From Saprospiraceae bacterium (GTDB lineage: Bacteria > Bacteroidota > Bacteroidia > Chitinophagales > Saprospiraceae), in NCBI GenBank assembly GCA_020850225.1, contig JADZFD010000051.1, forward strand, positions 1-34,113: 34,113 nucleotides of DNA, written 5' to 3'. Numbering within the stretch: position 1 is the first letter of the stretch; the number at the start of each line of letters is the position of its first letter. A program made the position numbers and the translations under genes. Below, in pieces: positions 34,112 through 34,113 of the stretch. The notes below the pieces were generated by a model that worked only from the letters and a program-made list of their open reading frames with translations, searched no databases and was not told the origin of the DNA.

Positions 34112-34113
34112 TA
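34059..34113 (+). CDS. 5' fragment of outward-reading ORF, probable transposase start
   Basis: ATG at 34059 opens a frame of 18 codons that runs off the window (MVLRIDNTTLGLLRQIQR). It is identical in the 17 shared full codons to the fragment at the left edge. Family unknown from this length. Confidence 0.4.
   Translation, partial: MVLRIDNTTLGLLRQIQR

Noticed and set aside
1-34113. Prophage, CRISPR array, defence island or biosynthetic cluster
   Set aside because: No spaced direct repeats, phage structural genes, Cas, restriction or toxin-antitoxin pairs, or NRPS/PKS domains were found.
1-34113. Linear plasmid or phage genome with terminal inverted repeats
   Set aside because: The content is chromosomal housekeeping genes with no replication or packaging genes, and the arms carry the start of an ORF that continues past the window.

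Overview
The window looks like chromosomal DNA of a member of the Bacteroidota. The grounds are strongly AT-rich intergenic DNA, repeated TAnnTTTG-type -7 boxes with little Shine-Dalgarno signal, a fused SecDF, two secreted proteins ending in type IX secretion (T9SS) sorting domains, DUF4369/DUF5106/thioredoxin and DUF4199 families, and lipoproteins with Bacteroidota-like signal peptides. Saprospiria or Chitinophagia would fit, but that placement is a guess without a marker-gene tree.

Layout. Left end (1-6463, mostly minus strand): a repeat arm carrying the 5' end of an outward-reading ORF, then secDF, a secreted M1 metallopeptidase and a CPBP-family membrane protease. Region 6814-12031: a DUF6580-like membrane protein, a second secreted M1 aminopeptidase, a DUF2892 protein, a GNAT acetyltransferase and a large secreted protein with five cysteine-rich PKD-like repeats and a T9SS tail. 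Region 12242-17818: a minus-strand run pyrE - M42 peptidase - anchored CHAP protein, diverging from a plus-strand run Nudix - mtgA - DUF4199 - GT2 glycosyltransferase. Region 17864-21982: a TlpA-like thiol-disulfide protein, tRNA-His(GTG) with a clear terminator, a FAS1 lipoprotein and uridine kinase. Region 22301-24424: peroxiredoxin, clpS, aat (the last two form an N-degron module) and dps. Region 24824-27649: an overlapping operon of tryptophanase, a U32 tRNA/rRNA-hydroxylation-type protein and a small ferredoxin. Right end (27784-33673): a lipoprotein, an esterase, lplA, lysA and a parallel beta-helix protein with a T9SS tail. The window closes with a second copy of the repeat arm.

Most genes are housekeeping (protein export, envelope building, nucleotide salvage, cofactor attachment, lysine synthesis, protein quality control, oxidative stress) or secreted Bacteroidota proteins. 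I found no CRISPR array, prophage, recognised defence system or secondary-metabolite cluster. The points most worth a second look are: (i) the window is bounded by near-identical 123/124-bp inverted arms, each starting an outward ORF MVLRIDNTT..., best read as two copies of one insertion sequence or other dispersed repeat; (ii) the tryptophanase - U32 - ferredoxin operon with overlapping reading frames; (iii) a strong intrinsic-terminator-like hairpin between clpS and aat that ends 12 nt before the aat start; (iv) palindromic candidate operators before the peroxiredoxin, GNAT and FAS1 genes; and (v) the regular four-cysteine signature of the PKD-like repeat protein.
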